A stretch of DNA of 64,000 bases from Chitiniphilus eburneus (GCF_005048205.1 NZ_SUMF01000004.1:62001-126000), one strand, 5' to 3'. Counted from the first letter of the stretch, positions 1 to 11,514 are shown. Made by a program: numbers and translations. The notes: generated by a model from the letters alone, not told the origin.

Positions 1-300
1 CGCCACCGCACCGCCCACTTCCTCGATCGATTCCTTCATGATATCGCGGCTGCTCTTGACGTTCTTCAGTCCGGCGGCCAGCACGCGGCCCAGCGGTGAG
101 GAGGCGGCCAGGCGAGACAGCATGTCAGGGGTGACGCCATGGGCGCGGTAGTCCTTGACCGCATGTGCCAACAGGCCTTCGGGCAGGACCAGAGAGCGCC
201 GCAGGCTCAACAGTCGCTCGAAGATGATGGTCACGACAGCCACGGAGGCAGCGATGATCAGCCAGATGGGCCAGCCAGCGGCTTCGATGATCGAGAGCAT
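1..300 (-). CDS. MotA/TolQ/ExbB proton channel family protein (3' end missing)
   Basis: Reading leftward from ATG at 298-300, the frame stays open to the window edge (100 codons). It begins MLSIIEAAGWPIWLIIAASV, a single hydrophobic helix (about residues 8-27). A basic amphipathic stretch (FERLLSLRRSLVLPEG) and a soluble segment with SPLGRVLAAGLKNVKSSRD follow, the usual N-terminal layout of TolQ/ExbB proteins. Such proteins form the inner-membrane, proton-driven stator that energises TonB or TolA. The pore helices and any exbD/tolR partner lie outside the window, so ExbB and TolQ cannot be told apart. Confidence 0.82.
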   Translation of the reverse strand, partial: MLSIIEAAGWPIWLIIAASVAVVTIIFERLLSLRRSLVLPEGLLAHAVKDYRAHGVTPDMLSRLAASSPLGRVLAAGLKNVKSSRDIMKESIEEVGGAVA

Positions 301-747
301 TGCAGGAATTTCCTCGGGTGTGTTCGGATAGATAAAACCGCGTAACTTTAGCCCGATTGCCCGAAGCCGGGAAGGCCGTTCCCCACCCAGGGCTCGCCAT
401 TGGGCCGCCGTTTTGTCAGCCGGCCTGCTCTGCGGCAGGGCTGGGGATGTAGTACGGCAACGAATGGTTGTCACCGTGCACCAAGCTTAAGATACGCGCA
501 ATCCCAATGGGGCCGCCGCTTACCGGGCTTACCCACATTCACTGTGGATAACTTTGTGCACAAACTGCCGCGATGCGGGGCAAATGCACGGAATCATTGG
601 GTTTGTTACGGATTGACGCGATTTTGAGCAACCAAAACAATCGTTAAAATTCAAAGTGTTATAGAAACTACATCAACTACATCCATGGTTTCACCCGGTA
701 ATGCCCGCCATTGCTGGATTTTGTGGATTAATCGGCCCGTTCAAACA
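301..747. other. Gene-free divergent region between exbB-like gene and xseA, with DnaA-box-like sites
   Basis: I see no convincing gene in these 447 bases. The centre holds tgtggataa at 543-551, the exact reverse complement of the consensus DnaA box TTATCCACA. Close relatives follow at about 555-563 (tgtgcacaa) and 722-730 (tgtggatta), each one mismatch from TGTGNATAA. An A/T-rich stretch at 625-675 (for example taaaat near 645) is the likely promoter zone for xseA, but I could not assign a well-spaced -35/-10 pair. Confidence 0.4.
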
Positions 748-2106
748 ATGTTCACCAAATTGTCAAGCGTTTCACACACCCCCGTCAGCATCACGGAGCT
801 GAATCGGCAAGTCCGCGATCTGCTCGAAAGCAGTTTTCCGGTGATGTGGGTGACGGGCGAGATTTCCAACTTCAAACGCTACGGCTCCGGACACTGCTAT
901 TTCAGTTTGAAGGACGCCAATGCCCAGGTACGTTGCGTGATGTTCCGCAACCGTGCGGCGCTGATCGACTTCGAGCCGCGTGAAGGCCTGCTGGTGGAAG
1001 CGCGAGTGGTGATCACGCTGTATGAAGCACGCGGCGATTTCCAGCTGACGGTGGAAGCGATGCGCCCCGCCGGGCTGGGTGGGCTGTTCGAGGCGTTCGA
1101 GGCCCTGAAGAAAAAGCTGGCCGGCGAAGGCCTGTTCGATCCGGCGCGCAAGCGCCCCCTGCCCGCTTTTCCACGCGCGCTGGGCATCGTTACGTCGCCC
1201 AAGGCCGCGGCACTGCGCGACGTACTCACCACGCTGGCGCGCCGCATGCCGGGGTTGCCGGTGATGATCTATCCAACGGCGGTGCAGGGTGCCGCCGCCG
1301 CCGCGGAGATCGCCGCCGCCATCCGGCTGGCCGGCGAACGGGGCGAAGTGGATACGCTGCTGGTCTGTCGCGGCGGCGGCAGCCTGGAAGACCTGTGGTC
1401 GTTCAACGAAGAAATCGTCGCGCGCGCCATTGCCGCCTGCCCGATCCCGGTGGTGGCCGGCGTGGGCCACGAAACCGACTTCACCATTGCCGACTTCGTA
1501 GCCGACGTGCGCGCGCCCACGCCCACGGCTGCCGCCGAGCTGGCCAGCCCGAACCGGGCCGAATGGCGTAACCGCATCGATGCGCTGGCGCATCGGCTGC
1601 AACGCGACCTGACCCGCGCGTTGCAACTGCGCATGCAACGCCTGGATACCTTGGCACGTCGCCTGCGCCACCCCGGCGAACGGCTGGCAATGCAGCGCGA
1701 ACGCGTTGCGATGCTGGGACGCCGCCTGCTGGAACACCGGACGCGGCGCCTGACGCGCAAGCAGGACAGCCTGTCGCGACTGCGGCTGAAACTGGCCTAT
1801 GTCCGCCCCGACCTGCCCACCGAACGCGCGCGGCTGGATGCGCTGGGCGCCCGGCTGGCCACCAGTCTGCGGCAAACCGGCGAGCGCCAACGCGCCCGGC
1901 TGGCACAACTGGACGCCCGCCTCGGCGCGCTCAACCCCGAGGCCGTGCTGGCGCGCGGCTATGCGCTGGTCGAACGCCCGCGCGGCGACGTCGTGACCCA
2001 GGCCGCGCAATTGCGCGCGGGCGATGCGTTGCGGCTGCGCTTCGCCGATGGCGCGGTGGATGCGGAGGTGAAGGTGGGCGATGGCGAGCAAGGGGCACTG
2101 TTCTAG
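748..2106 (+). CDS. xseA: Exodeoxyribonuclease VII large subunit
   Basis: The 452-residue product matches XseA in length (about 456 in E. coli). Exonuclease VII, made of XseA and several XseB subunits, degrades single-stranded DNA in both directions in the cytoplasm during repair. The N-terminal OB-fold (about residues 15-115) carries [20 protein letters not shown] and [10 protein letters not shown]. The catalytic region has [40 protein letters not shown] and [28 protein letters not shown] (quoted in part), followed by an Arg-rich coiled coil and the C-terminal ARGYALV motif. The frame could start earlier at 685, but ATG 748 aligns with the family N-terminus. xseB is not adjacent. Confidence 0.95.
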   Translation: MFTKLSSVSHTPVSITELNRQVRDLLESSFPVMWVTGEISNFKRYGSGHCYFSLKDANAQVRCVMFRNRAALIDFEPREGLLVEARVVITLYEARGDFQLTVEAMRPAGLGGLFEAFEALKKKLAGEGLFDPARKRPLPAFPRALGIVTSPKAAALRDVLTTLARRMPGLPVMIYPTAVQGAAAAAEIAAAIRLAGERGEVDTLLVCRGGGSLEDLWSFNEEIVARAIAACPIPVVAGVGHETDFTIADFVADVRAPTPTAAAELASPNRAEWRNRIDALAHRLQRDLTRALQLRMQRLDTLARRLRHPGERLAMQRERVAMLGRRLLEHRTRRLTRKQDSLSRLRLKLAYVRPDLPTERARLDALGARLATSLRQTGERQRARLAQLDARLGALNPEAVLARGYALVERPRGDVVTQAAQLRAGDALRLRFADGAVDAEVKVGDGEQGALF

Positions 2107-2112
2107 GGCCTG

Positions 2113-2835
2113 GTTACGATGGTTTTCCCAGTGGCGTGCACACCACAGGCAGGCCCCCGGCAAAGCCGGGCGCGTCACAACGGATGCGTGCCGGTAACGG
2201 CCCTTCCTGCTTTGTTCCGACTCCCCCCGCCCTCGCCGCCGCGAGGGAGCCTCGCTGTGCTCGATGCCGTGGTACGACTTCGGCGGAGGGCTTAGTCAAA
2301 ATGGCTTCCTCAATGGCATGCGTACCCACTGCCAACTCCCGACAAGGCCGGGTGCGTCACGACGGGGAATGCCGGCAACGGCCCTTCCTGCTTTGTTCCA
2401 ACCCCCCCGCCCTCGCCGCCGCGAGGGAGCCTCGCAGCGCTCGATGCCGTGGTACCACTTTGGCAGAGGGCATGGTTGCAATGGCTTCCTCAATGGCGTG
2501 CACACCCGCTGCCAGCTCCCGGCAAAGCCGGGCGCGTCACGACGGGGAATGCCGGTAACGGCCCTTCCTGCTTTGTTCCGACTCCCCCCGCCCTCGCCGC
2601 CGCGAGGGGGCCTCGCTGTGCTCGATGCCGTGGTACGACCTCGGCGGAGGGCTTGGTCAAAATGGCTTCCTCAATGGCATGCGTACCCACTGCCAGTTCC
2701 CGACAAAGCCGGGCGCGTCACGATGGGGAATGCCGGCAACGGCCCATCCTGCTTTATTCCGACTTCCCCCGCCCTCGTCGCCGCGAGGGAGCCTCGCTGC
2801 GTTCGATGCGTGGTATCACCTCGGCGGATTGTTCC
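2113..2835. repeat. Four tandem copies of a ~181-bp GC-rich repeat
   Basis: The landmark cccttcctgctttgttcc recurs at 2201, 2382 and 2562, and in a diverged form at 2743, giving periods of 181, 180 and 181 bp. The whole array fits four units between the end of xseA and the next gene. Each unit contains a cccggc-aaa-gccggg hairpin (diverged in some copies), a ccctcg-N6-cgaggg hairpin, and a conserved block near ggcttcctcaatggc. Because periods of 181 are not multiples of three, frames shift between units, so the array is unlikely to encode protein. Function is unknown. Confidence 0.88.
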
Positions 2836-2915
2836 GGTTGGCCTGACCGGGCACTGCGTCTTGGCGCGGCGTACCCTGGCTGCCAAGCTGTGGCATCCCG
2901 CTCCGGAATGCCGCC

Positions 2916-4013
2916 ATGTCGTCCGCCCGCCAATGGAACAACGAAGCCATCCGCATCATCGAAGCCGACTACAACCGGTCGGCCGATACGCATCTGATTC
3001 CCTTGCCGTTGCCGGGTCTGCCGGGAATCGATATCTATCTCAAGGATGAGTCCAGCCATCCGACCGGCAGTCTGAAACACCGGTTGGCGCGCTCGTTGTT
3101 TCTCTATGCGCTGGCCAATGGCTGGCTGCACCGGCACAGCACCGTGGTGGAAGCGTCCAGCGGTTCCACCGCCATCTCGGAAGCCTATTTCGCGCGACTG
3201 CTGGGCCTGCCTTTCGTCGCGGTGATGCCCGCCGGGACCAGCCCGGAGAAGATCGCCGCCATCGAGTTTCAGGGCGGCCGCTGCCATCTGGTGGACGACC
3301 CGACGCAACTGCATGCAGAATCGACACGGTTGGCCGATGCGCTGGGCGGCCATTTCATGGATCAGTTCACCTACGCCGAACGCGCCACCGACTGGCGTGC
3401 CAACAACAACATCGCGGAGTCGATCTTCGGCCAGATGGCGCTGGAGCGACATCCCCAGCCGCGCTGGCTGGTCGCCAGCGCCGGCACCGGCGGTACCAGC
3501 GCCACGCTGGGCCGCTACGTGCGCTATCGCCGCCATGCCACGCGCGTCGCCTGCGTCGATCCCGACCATTCGGTGTTCTATGACAGCTATGTGCAGAACG
3601 ACGCCACGTTGACGCTGGCCTGCGGCTCGCGCATCGAAGGCATCGGCCGCCCCCGGGTGGAACCGTCGTTCATCCCGCAGGTGATCGACACAATGATCAA
3701 GGTGCCCGATGTGCTCAGCATCGCCGCGACACGCTGGCTGGCGGAGCACCTGGGGCGGCGGGTGGGTGGCTCCACCGGCTGCAATCTGGTCGGCGTGCTG
3801 GCGCTGGCGCACGAGATGCGGCAACACGGCGAAGTCGGCAGCATCGTCACCCTGCTCTGCGACAGCGGCGAGCGCTATGGGCACTCCTATTACGACGACG
3901 GCTGGGTAGCCGCGCAGAACCTGGCGCTGGCTCCCGCCATCGCGGCCATCGCCGCCACCGCGCTGGATGGCGCACCGTTGCCGACGCTGCCCCGGCATAC
4001 GCGGGAAAACTGA
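2916..4013 (+). CDS. PLP-dependent cysteine synthase-family protein (Cds1-like)
   Basis: This 365-residue fold-type II PLP enzyme has the Schiff-base lysine at about K54 (HPTGSLKHR), an SSGST phosphate/substrate loop at 81-85 and a Gly-rich SAGTGGTSA cofactor loop at about 188-196. The [15 protein letters not shown] form is typical of the Cds1 branch, whose mycobacterial members release H2S from cysteine, rather than CysK/CysM. A cytosolic role in cysteine desulfuration or synthesis is therefore likely, but the direction of the reaction is inferred. The gene follows the 181-bp repeat array and has no obvious operon partner. Confidence 0.85.
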   Translation: MSSARQWNNEAIRIIEADYNRSADTHLIPLPLPGLPGIDIYLKDESSHPTGSLKHRLARSLFLYALANGWLHRHSTVVEASSGSTAISEAYFARLLGLPFVAVMPAGTSPEKIAAIEFQGGRCHLVDDPTQLHAESTRLADALGGHFMDQFTYAERATDWRANNNIAESIFGQMALERHPQPRWLVASAGTGGTSATLGRYVRYRRHATRVACVDPDHSVFYDSYVQNDATLTLACGSRIEGIGRPRVEPSFIPQVIDTMIKVPDVLSIAATRWLAEHLGRRVGGSTGCNLVGVLALAHEMRQHGEVGSIVTLLCDSGERYGHSYYDDGWVAAQNLALAPAIAAIAATALDGAPLPTLPRHTREN

Positions 4014-4127
4014 TCCCACCCCGCTTCACGTGCAATGCATTGCAGCCGGCAGAACGGTGGAAACGGCACGCCGGGCGGATACACGCCTGTCTGTTTCGCC
4101 CACTATGATCCCCTCACACAAATAAAG

Positions 4128-4147
4128 CGCCTGCGCTAAAGCAGGCG
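4128..4147 (+). other. Short hairpin upstream of the 4166 gene
   Basis: cgcctgc (4128-4134) pairs with gcaggcg (4141-4147) around a six-base loop. There is no T-run, so it could be a weak terminator for the upstream PLP-enzyme gene or part of the leader of the following membrane-protein gene. Confidence 0.4.
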
Positions 4148-4165
4148 TATGGATGGAGTCGAGGA

Positions 4166-4750
4166 ATGGAGCTGCTCAAACTGGGGATCAGGTTCTCGCA
4201 CCTGCTCGCCGCCTGTTTTGCATTGGTCACGATACTCAAGGCCGATCACCGTCTGTGGAACTGGCGCCACCGGGCGCTGGATGAATCGCGGCGGCGTTAT
4301 CTCGGCCATACCACGCACCGCGTCACGCAGTTGCTGGTCCTGCTGTGGGGCACCGGGTTGATGCTGGTGGTGCTGGGTTACAGCGAACATGGCACCGCCT
4401 ACCTGGCCAACCCCAAACTGTGGGCCAAGGTCAGCGTGGTGGCCCTGCTCAGCGTCAACGGCTATCTGCTGCATCGCGTGGCATTTCCGCTGATCAGCGT
4501 GCGCCTGCCACTGACCGGCCTGCCACTTCAGGAACGGCTGACCGTGGCCGCGCTGGGCGCCGTGTCGATGACAAGCTGGGTGTTTGCGGCCCTGCTGGGC
4601 GTGGCGCGCGAATGGAACCAGCGCGAGCCCTATCTGCAACTGATGGGGCTCTATCTCTTGCTGCTGGCTGTGGCAGCAATGGGCGCGATGATGACGTTTG
4701 CCTTGTCCGAGACGGGCGCCGGGCTGCTGGGACGGTTCAACAACCGCTGA
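4166..4750 (+). CDS. Integral membrane protein of unknown function
   Basis: The 194-residue product has about five hydrophobic segments (near residues 5-22, 56-76, 86-106, 125-145 and 157-178). A conserved-looking basic loop, LKADHRLWNWRHRALDESRR, lies between the first two. It was not recognised with confidence; the layout is reminiscent of small CopD/DUF2214-like membrane proteins, but I see no metal-ligand pattern. The start ATG is preceded by ggag at 4153-4156 with suitable spacing. The gene stands alone between a hairpin and a small inverted-repeat element. Confidence 0.72.
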   Translation: MELLKLGIRFSHLLAACFALVTILKADHRLWNWRHRALDESRRRYLGHTTHRVTQLLVLLWGTGLMLVVLGYSEHGTAYLANPKLWAKVSVVALLSVNGYLLHRVAFPLISVRLPLTGLPLQERLTVAALGAVSMTSWVFAALLGVAREWNQREPYLQLMGLYLLLLAVAAMGAMMTFALSETGAGLLGRFNNR

Positions 4751-4784
4751 GCACCGTTCGGCCACGCAGGGTCCGGGTAAAAGG

Positions 4785-4912
4785 AAACCCCACTCCTGAA
4801 CCACAGAGGGCACCAAGAACACAGCGGAAAAACGGAGCAAGACCAGACGTAAGGTTTGCGCCGTGTAGCTCCGTGTTCTCAGTGTCCGCTGTGATTCAAG
4901 ACGTGGGGTTTC
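4785..4912. repeat. Imperfect ~128-bp inverted-repeat (MITE-like) element
   Basis: The left arm (about 4785-4830, starting aaaccccac and containing ccacagagggcacc, then aagaacacag) matches the reverse complement of the right arm (about 4866-4912, ending gtggggttt). Identity is roughly 80% over some 42 bases. An inner stem acggagc/gctccgt closes the centre. Such 'CCACAGAG...GAACACAG' arms are a recurrent intergenic repeat style in proteobacteria. It lies between two convergent genes and contains no gene. Confidence 0.65.
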
Positions 4913-4933
4913 GTGGATTTCGATCCTGCTCGC

Positions 4934-7467
<2,534 letters not shown>

Positions 7468-7483
7468 CCCGTTGCACCCGAAG

Positions 7484-7510
7484 CCGCCGGCCCCGCTGCC
7501 GGCGGGTTTC
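7484..7510 (+). terminator. Probable terminator after purB
   Basis: ccgccggc (7484-7491) pairs with gccggcgg (7498-7505) around a six-base loop, followed by gtttc. The T-run is short, so termination may be partial and the next gene may be co-transcribed. Confidence 0.55.
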
Positions 7511-7527
7511 ACCGTGAGGAATAGAGC

Positions 7528-9006
7528 TTGTTGAAACGCAAAGCGTTGATCGTCGCAGCGGCCACGGTGGCCGGCCTGGCCGTCGCCTACGGCGGCGGTG
7601 CCTGGTGGGCCGGCCAGGCCGCGGAAAGAACCCTGGCCAAACAGCATGAATGGCTGGCCAGCCTGCCCTACTTCGTCGTCTCCAAGCGCGAATACCAGCG
7701 CGGCTGGTTCTCCTCGACCGAAACGGCGACGATCAAGCTCAATCCGCAGCTTTACCGCTTTGCACTGGAGCGCGACGGCGAGCCGCTGCCGCAGTTCGAG
7801 GTACGCTATACGCAGCATGTGCGTCACGGCCCGCTGCCGCTGCTGTTCTCCGGCAACCCCACTCCGTACAAGGCAGTGGTGAATACCGAGTTCACTTTCT
7901 CGCCGGAAACGCAGAAATTCCTGACCAGGCTGTTCGGCGAGCAAAAACCCATCGACGTCGAAAACCGCATCGGCTTTACCGACGACAGCCATATGTCCAT
8001 CGCGATTCCCGCGTTCGAATACGAAGAAACGCTGGCCGGGGTCAAGGTGAACTGGCAGGGCCTGAAAGCAGGGCTGGAATACGACGGCGACTTCAACCGC
8101 GTGAAGCTGGATGCCAAGGTGCCCGGCATGACCGCCACGGTGCGCGAACGCGGCCGGTTCGCCTTCGACGGCTTGCAAGTGGCGCTGGATCAGCAACGAG
8201 GCAAGACAGGGCTGATGCTGGGGACCTCGTCGGCCAACGTGAACGGCCTGACGCTGGAAATGACCGATAACCCGCCGCTGCGGGTGGAGCTGCAAAAGCT
8301 GGGTTACCGCAGCGAGCTGACCGAGAACGGCGATTTCGTCGATGGCACCGCTGACCTGCGTCTGGCCAAATTGCTGCTCGACGGCCAGCAGTATGGTCCC
8401 GCCGAACTGAGCACCGAAGCCAAACACCTGCATGGCCCGACACTGGCCAAGCTGGGCCGCGAGCTGACGCGCCTGCAACAACAGGCGCTGGACCGCGAGC
8501 AGTTGACCGACGCCGTGCTCAAGCTGGCGCGCGAACAGGGTATGCCGCTGCTGGAACATGATCCGCAACTGGCGATCAAGTCGCTGCACGTGCGCGTGCC
8601 GGACGGCGACATCCGCTTCGCTGGTCGGGTGGGCCTGAAGGGCTTTGTGAAGACGGACCTGGACCAACCCGCCGAATTCGTGAAGAAGCTGAGTGCCGAC
8701 GCCGATTTCAGCATGCCGCGCCGCGTGGTCGAATCGCTGGCCGGCTGGCAGGCGCGCTCGATGTTTGGTGGTACCGACAGCCAGATCGCCCAGGCTGATC
8801 TGGATTATCTGGTCAGCCAGTTCGTCGAAGGGCAATTGCAACGCCTGGCCAGCCAGAACCTGATCCGCATCGATGGCAACACGCTGTCGGCGCGTGCCTC
8901 GCTGGCCTCCGGGCGCTTCGTGCTCAACGGGCGCGAAGTACCGATGCCGTGGGACCAACACGCATCGGCGCCGGGTGAGGCGGCGGAAGACGAAGGCGAA
9001 TACTGA
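7528..9006 (+). CDS. DUF945 (YdgA-like) family protein
   Basis: The 492-residue product starts with a basic stretch and one hydrophobic helix (LKRKALIVAAATVAGLAVAY), which serves as a signal anchor or signal peptide. A long domain with the DUF945 layout follows: LASLPYFVVSKREYQRGWFS near residues 42-62, TQHVRHGPLPL, and repeats of short beta-rich segments with Gln-rich helices. E. coli YdgA (502 residues) is the reference; the family is periplasm-facing and of unknown function. Start is TTG: gtgagga at 7514-7520 precedes TTG 7528, and TTG 7531 is an equally possible start. It lies 60 bp after purB. Confidence 0.85.
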   Translation: MLKRKALIVAAATVAGLAVAYGGGAWWAGQAAERTLAKQHEWLASLPYFVVSKREYQRGWFSSTETATIKLNPQLYRFALERDGEPLPQFEVRYTQHVRHGPLPLLFSGNPTPYKAVVNTEFTFSPETQKFLTRLFGEQKPIDVENRIGFTDDSHMSIAIPAFEYEETLAGVKVNWQGLKAGLEYDGDFNRVKLDAKVPGMTATVRERGRFAFDGLQVALDQQRGKTGLMLGTSSANVNGLTLEMTDNPPLRVELQKLGYRSELTENGDFVDGTADLRLAKLLLDGQQYGPAELSTEAKHLHGPTLAKLGRELTRLQQQALDREQLTDAVLKLAREQGMPLLEHDPQLAIKSLHVRVPDGDIRFAGRVGLKGFVKTDLDQPAEFVKKLSADADFSMPRRVVESLAGWQARSMFGGTDSQIAQADLDYLVSQFVEGQLQRLASQNLIRIDGNTLSARASLASGRFVLNGREVPMPWDQHASAPGEAAEDEGEY

Positions 9007-9021
9007 TCGCCCCCTCGCGAC

Positions 9022-9050
9022 AAAACGGCCCGGTTCCAACCGGGCCGTTC
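9022..9050. terminator. Bidirectional terminator between convergent genes
   Basis: acggcccggtt (9025-9035) and aaccgggccgt (9038-9048) form a perfect 11-bp stem flanked by an A-run on the left and a short T-run on the right. It serves the DUF945 gene and probably also the convergent PEP-CTERM gene. Confidence 0.85.
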
Positions 9051-9080
9051 TGCATTCAGTATCTCAACCGCGACGAGGCA

Positions 9081-9767
9081 TCACACCGTGCGTTTCGCCA
9101 GCCGCCGCCGCACCGTCAACAACCCCGCCCCCGCCAGCACCAGCAGGCCGGTGGCCGGCTCGGGAACCGGCGACGTCAGCGCCACCAGCCGGATGCTGTC
9201 GAGTTCCAGGTAGGCATAGCCCGGAATGGTGGTGAACGCCTGCGGTGACATATCGCCCGTCGCCTGCGCAATCGCCGCCAGATGCCCATACAGCAACGGC
9301 ATCGCAGCGCCATCCAGATGAATCGACTGTTCGAACGACTTCATCGTGCTGGGCTGCGTTTCCTGGAGGAACGGATCGTCGAACAACCCCAGCTTGACCT
9401 CCCCGGCATGCTCGATCTGGTAGCGCCCACTGTAGCTCACCGTATAGCCGTCGATGCGATAGCCGGGCTTGGCCTGGAAATCGAACAGCGCTTCGTAGAA
9501 CCCCACCATGCCCAGGCCGATATCGTCCGGTTGGTTGGTCGTATGTTCGAGCCTGAACTGATCGAAGCGCATGTCGATGCCACCCGCTACCTGGGTATAG
9601 AGCGGTTGGAAGCGCTGCTCCGGCGTATCGTAGTCGAATGTCAGGAACGTGAAATTGCTGCTGTCATAGTTCAGCAGCGCCTGACCGACATCGATCGTGG
9701 CGGGCTGGGCCGCTGCCACGTTCCACCACAGCAGGCCGCCCAGAGCGGCCAGGTATCGTGCTTTCAT
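9081..9767 (-). CDS. PEP-CTERM sorting-signal protein
   Basis: The 228-residue protein has an N-terminal signal peptide (MKARYLAALGGLLWWNVAAA). A predicted beta-rich extracytoplasmic domain follows, and then a C-terminal tripartite sorting tag: VPEPATG, the hydrophobic helix LLVLAGAGLLTV and a basic tail RRRLAKR. PEP-CTERM proteins are processed by an exosortase (EpsH/XrtA type) in Gram-negative exopolysaccharide or biofilm producers. No exosortase gene is in the window. The passenger domain was not recognised. Confidence 0.88.
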   Translation of the reverse strand: MKARYLAALGGLLWWNVAAAQPATIDVGQALLNYDSSNFTFLTFDYDTPEQRFQPLYTQVAGGIDMRFDQFRLEHTTNQPDDIGLGMVGFYEALFDFQAKPGYRIDGYTVSYSGRYQIEHAGEVKLGLFDDPFLQETQPSTMKSFEQSIHLDGAAMPLLYGHLAAIAQATGDMSPQAFTTIPGYAYLELDSIRLVALTSPVPEPATGLLVLAGAGLLTVRRRLAKRTV

Positions 9768-10006
9768 AAGTCACCCTCAGAACGTGTTATCGATTCAAGT
9801 CATTGATCAGAATCCGGCGGCATCGCGAGCGATCCCGGGCGGCGATTTCCGGCACGGCACCGCTTTCAGCCAGCGGAAGCGGCCAGGAAGGCCCAATATA
9901 TCAATCGCTTGTGACAGAAACGGCTATCACTGCCCGACGGCGGCTGTCTCCGACGCGCATTCTGCGCTATCGTGGCGACCTTGTTCACCCGATTGTTTTC
10001 CACGCC

Positions 10007-10264
10007 ATGCGTTCGTTGCTGATCTGCCTGACCCTATTGATGCTCACCGCATGCAGCCGCCTGAGCCCCGAAAACTACGCCAAGATCGAAACCGGGATGG
10101 CGCGCGAACAGGTGGTGGATATCCTGGGCGAGCCCGATCAATCGGACGGTGCCAGCCTACTGGGAATCTCCGGTGAGCGCGCCACATGGGAAAGCGGCGG
10201 CACCACGGTCACGGTGCAGTTCGTCAACGACAAGGTCATGACCAAGAACCGCGAAAAGCGCTAG
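10007..10264 (+). CDS. Small SmpA/OmlA (BamE)-domain-like lipoprotein
   Basis: ATG 10007 opens an 85-residue protein with a lipoprotein signal peptide, MRSLLICLTLLMLTAC; the lipobox LTAC places the lipidated Cys at residue 16. The mature part (NYAKIETGMAREQVVDILGE) has the 'xxGMxxxxVxxxLGxP' helix-turn-strand motif of the SmpA/OmlA/DUF3862 group. These are small outer-membrane lipoproteins. The upstream frame is open but lacks a signal. The TAG stop (10262-10264) falls inside the left terminal repeat of a MITE-like element, so the present C-terminus may have been set by that insertion. Confidence 0.85.
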   Translation: MRSLLICLTLLMLTACSRLSPENYAKIETGMAREQVVDILGEPDQSDGASLLGISGERATWESGGTTVTVQFVNDKVMTKNREKR

Positions 10265-10532
10265 GGCGTGTCGTCACCTGTTTCACGACAGCGTTCGGTG
10301 CAGTTCGGGATGCCGCGCCAGGAGCTGGACGCGCGGCGGTATGGATACCGCAAGCGGCCTGCGACACCGCGCGGCGCCCGAAATGCACCGAACCCGCAGG
10401 GCTGGGCCGAAAAAGCACCAGCCACTAGGCGCATGACGCAGGCAATAACCGGTTATTGCCAAGGAGTGCAACGCAGTGGAGGGTGTTTTTTCGGCCCAGC
10501 GCTGCCGCGAAACAGGTGACGACACGCCCTAG
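10261..10532. mobile_element. 272-bp MITE-like element with 24-bp perfect terminal inverted repeats
   Basis: The ends 10261-10284 (ctagggcgtgtcgtcacctg then tttc) and 10509-10532 are perfect 24-bp inverted repeats, each bounded by CTAG. Inside are two hairpin modules. One pairs 10293-10309 with 10377-10393, a 17-bp arm with one mismatch. The other pairs 10401-10414 with 10487-10500, a perfect 14-bp arm that encloses the 20-bp palindrome ggcaataaccggttattgcc at 10441-10460. No transposase is present. The CTAG borders would fit the target preference of some IS5-family elements (an inference). Confidence 0.85.
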
Positions 10533-10557
10533 GCGATCCGCCCGGCCCCAGGCAAGA

Positions 10558-10587
10558 CAAAACCCCAGGCCCGCGCCTGGGGTTTTG
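10558..10587 (-). terminator. Intrinsic terminator of the first ChbG-like gene
   Basis: caaaaccccaggc (10558-10570) and gcctggggttttg (10575-10587) form a perfect 13-bp stem with a 4-base loop. Read on the minus strand it ends in a TTTTG run directly after the deacetylase gene. Confidence 0.9.
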
Positions 10588-10614
10588 CATGGTGCGAACA
10601 ACGAAGCCGCCACT

Positions 10615-11514
10615 CTATCCGCGCAGTGCATCGCGCAACGCGCGCATGCCCACCAACTTGAAACCACGCTGCGCGATCTCGGCGGCGAACGCGGCATCCG
10701 CCAGCAATGCGCGGTCGGCCACGCGGGTGGGCCAGTCAGGCGCCAGCGCGCGCAGCTCCGGCGTATCGTCCGCCGGATGCCCCACCAGGCAATGCACGCC
10801 GGCGCCGCATTCGTCCAGCCAGCCACGGGCCCAGTCCAGGCGCTCCTGCGGTGTGAGCACGCGGTTGAAGGGCAGCACATTCCAGCGATCGACCAGCACG
10901 ATCTCACCGGCATCCGCCGCGGCCCGCGCCTTGCGCGCAATGGCTTCGGCCCAGTCCGTGCCGATCACGCAGCGTTTGACCAGCGCCGGCGCATCATCCA
11001 CCAGGACCGGTGGCAGGCGATGACTGCGGCACAGGTCGAAATACAGATCGACCAGCGCCGGGTGGCATAACGTCAGCATGTGACTATCGATATGAGTCAG
11101 TTCGATGCCCAGTGCCTGCGCACGCGCCACCTGCGCCGCCAGCTCGCGCGCCACCACCGCCAGATCGAGCTGGTCGTGGGTGTGTTTCGCCAGTGGGTGA
11201 CAGTAGCCCTGCGCATCGACCAGCCCGCTATCGGGCGCATTGCCGGTCAGTGGCGACCAGCGATAGCGCGGAAATTCGCTGTTGAGGGTGAGATGCACGC
11301 CCAGATCGGCGCGTTCGCCATATTCGCGCGCGACCTCGGCGGCGTAGGGTGCCCAGCTACAGGGCGTCATCACCGAAGCCGACGTCAACAGGCCGAAATC
11401 CAGCAGCGCACGCCAGGCGGTGACGGTGGCATGACACATGCCGATATCGTCGGCATGCAGAATCAGGACCCGGTCGGCGACATCGAAGCCGAGCTTCTCT
11501 TGCAGGGTACTCAT
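10615..11514 (-). CDS. ChbG/YdjC/HpnK-family polysaccharide (oligosaccharide) deacetylase, copy 1
   Basis: This 299-residue protein has the YdjC-family layout. HADDIGMC near residues 20-27 (metal-binding Asp pair) is followed by DLGVHLTLNSEF (His ligand), ELTHIDSHML (His ligand plus the conserved D-S-H), and GVHCLVGHPADDTPELRAL near the C-terminus. E. coli ChbG removes an acetyl group from chito-oligosaccharide phosphates, and HpnK acts on hopanoid glucosamine; the substrate here is unknown. It is a close paralogue of the gene at 11705, and each has a separate terminator. Confidence 0.9.
   Translation of the reverse strand: MSTLQEKLGFDVADRVLILHADDIGMCHATVTAWRALLDFGLLTSASVMTPCSWAPYAAEVAREYGERADLGVHLTLNSEFPRYRWSPLTGNAPDSGLVDAQGYCHPLAKHTHDQLDLAVVARELAAQVARAQALGIELTHIDSHMLTLCHPALVDLYFDLCRSHRLPPVLVDDAPALVKRCVIGTDWAEAIARKARAAADAGEIVLVDRWNVLPFNRVLTPQERLDWARGWLDECGAGVHCLVGHPADDTPELRALAPDWPTRVADRALLADAAFAAEIAQRGFKLVGMRALRDALRG

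Noticed and set aside
400-627. A 75-codon plus-strand frame upstream of xseA
   Set aside because: No ribosome site or recognisable product; the stretch contains regulatory-looking sequence.
301-747. Chromosomal replication origin
   Set aside because: Too few DnaA boxes, no A/T-rich unwinding element array, and no dnaA, dnaN or rpmH nearby.
2113-2835. CRISPR array or coding repeat for the 181-bp units
   Set aside because: Units are too long and lack spacers; the period is not a multiple of three throughout.
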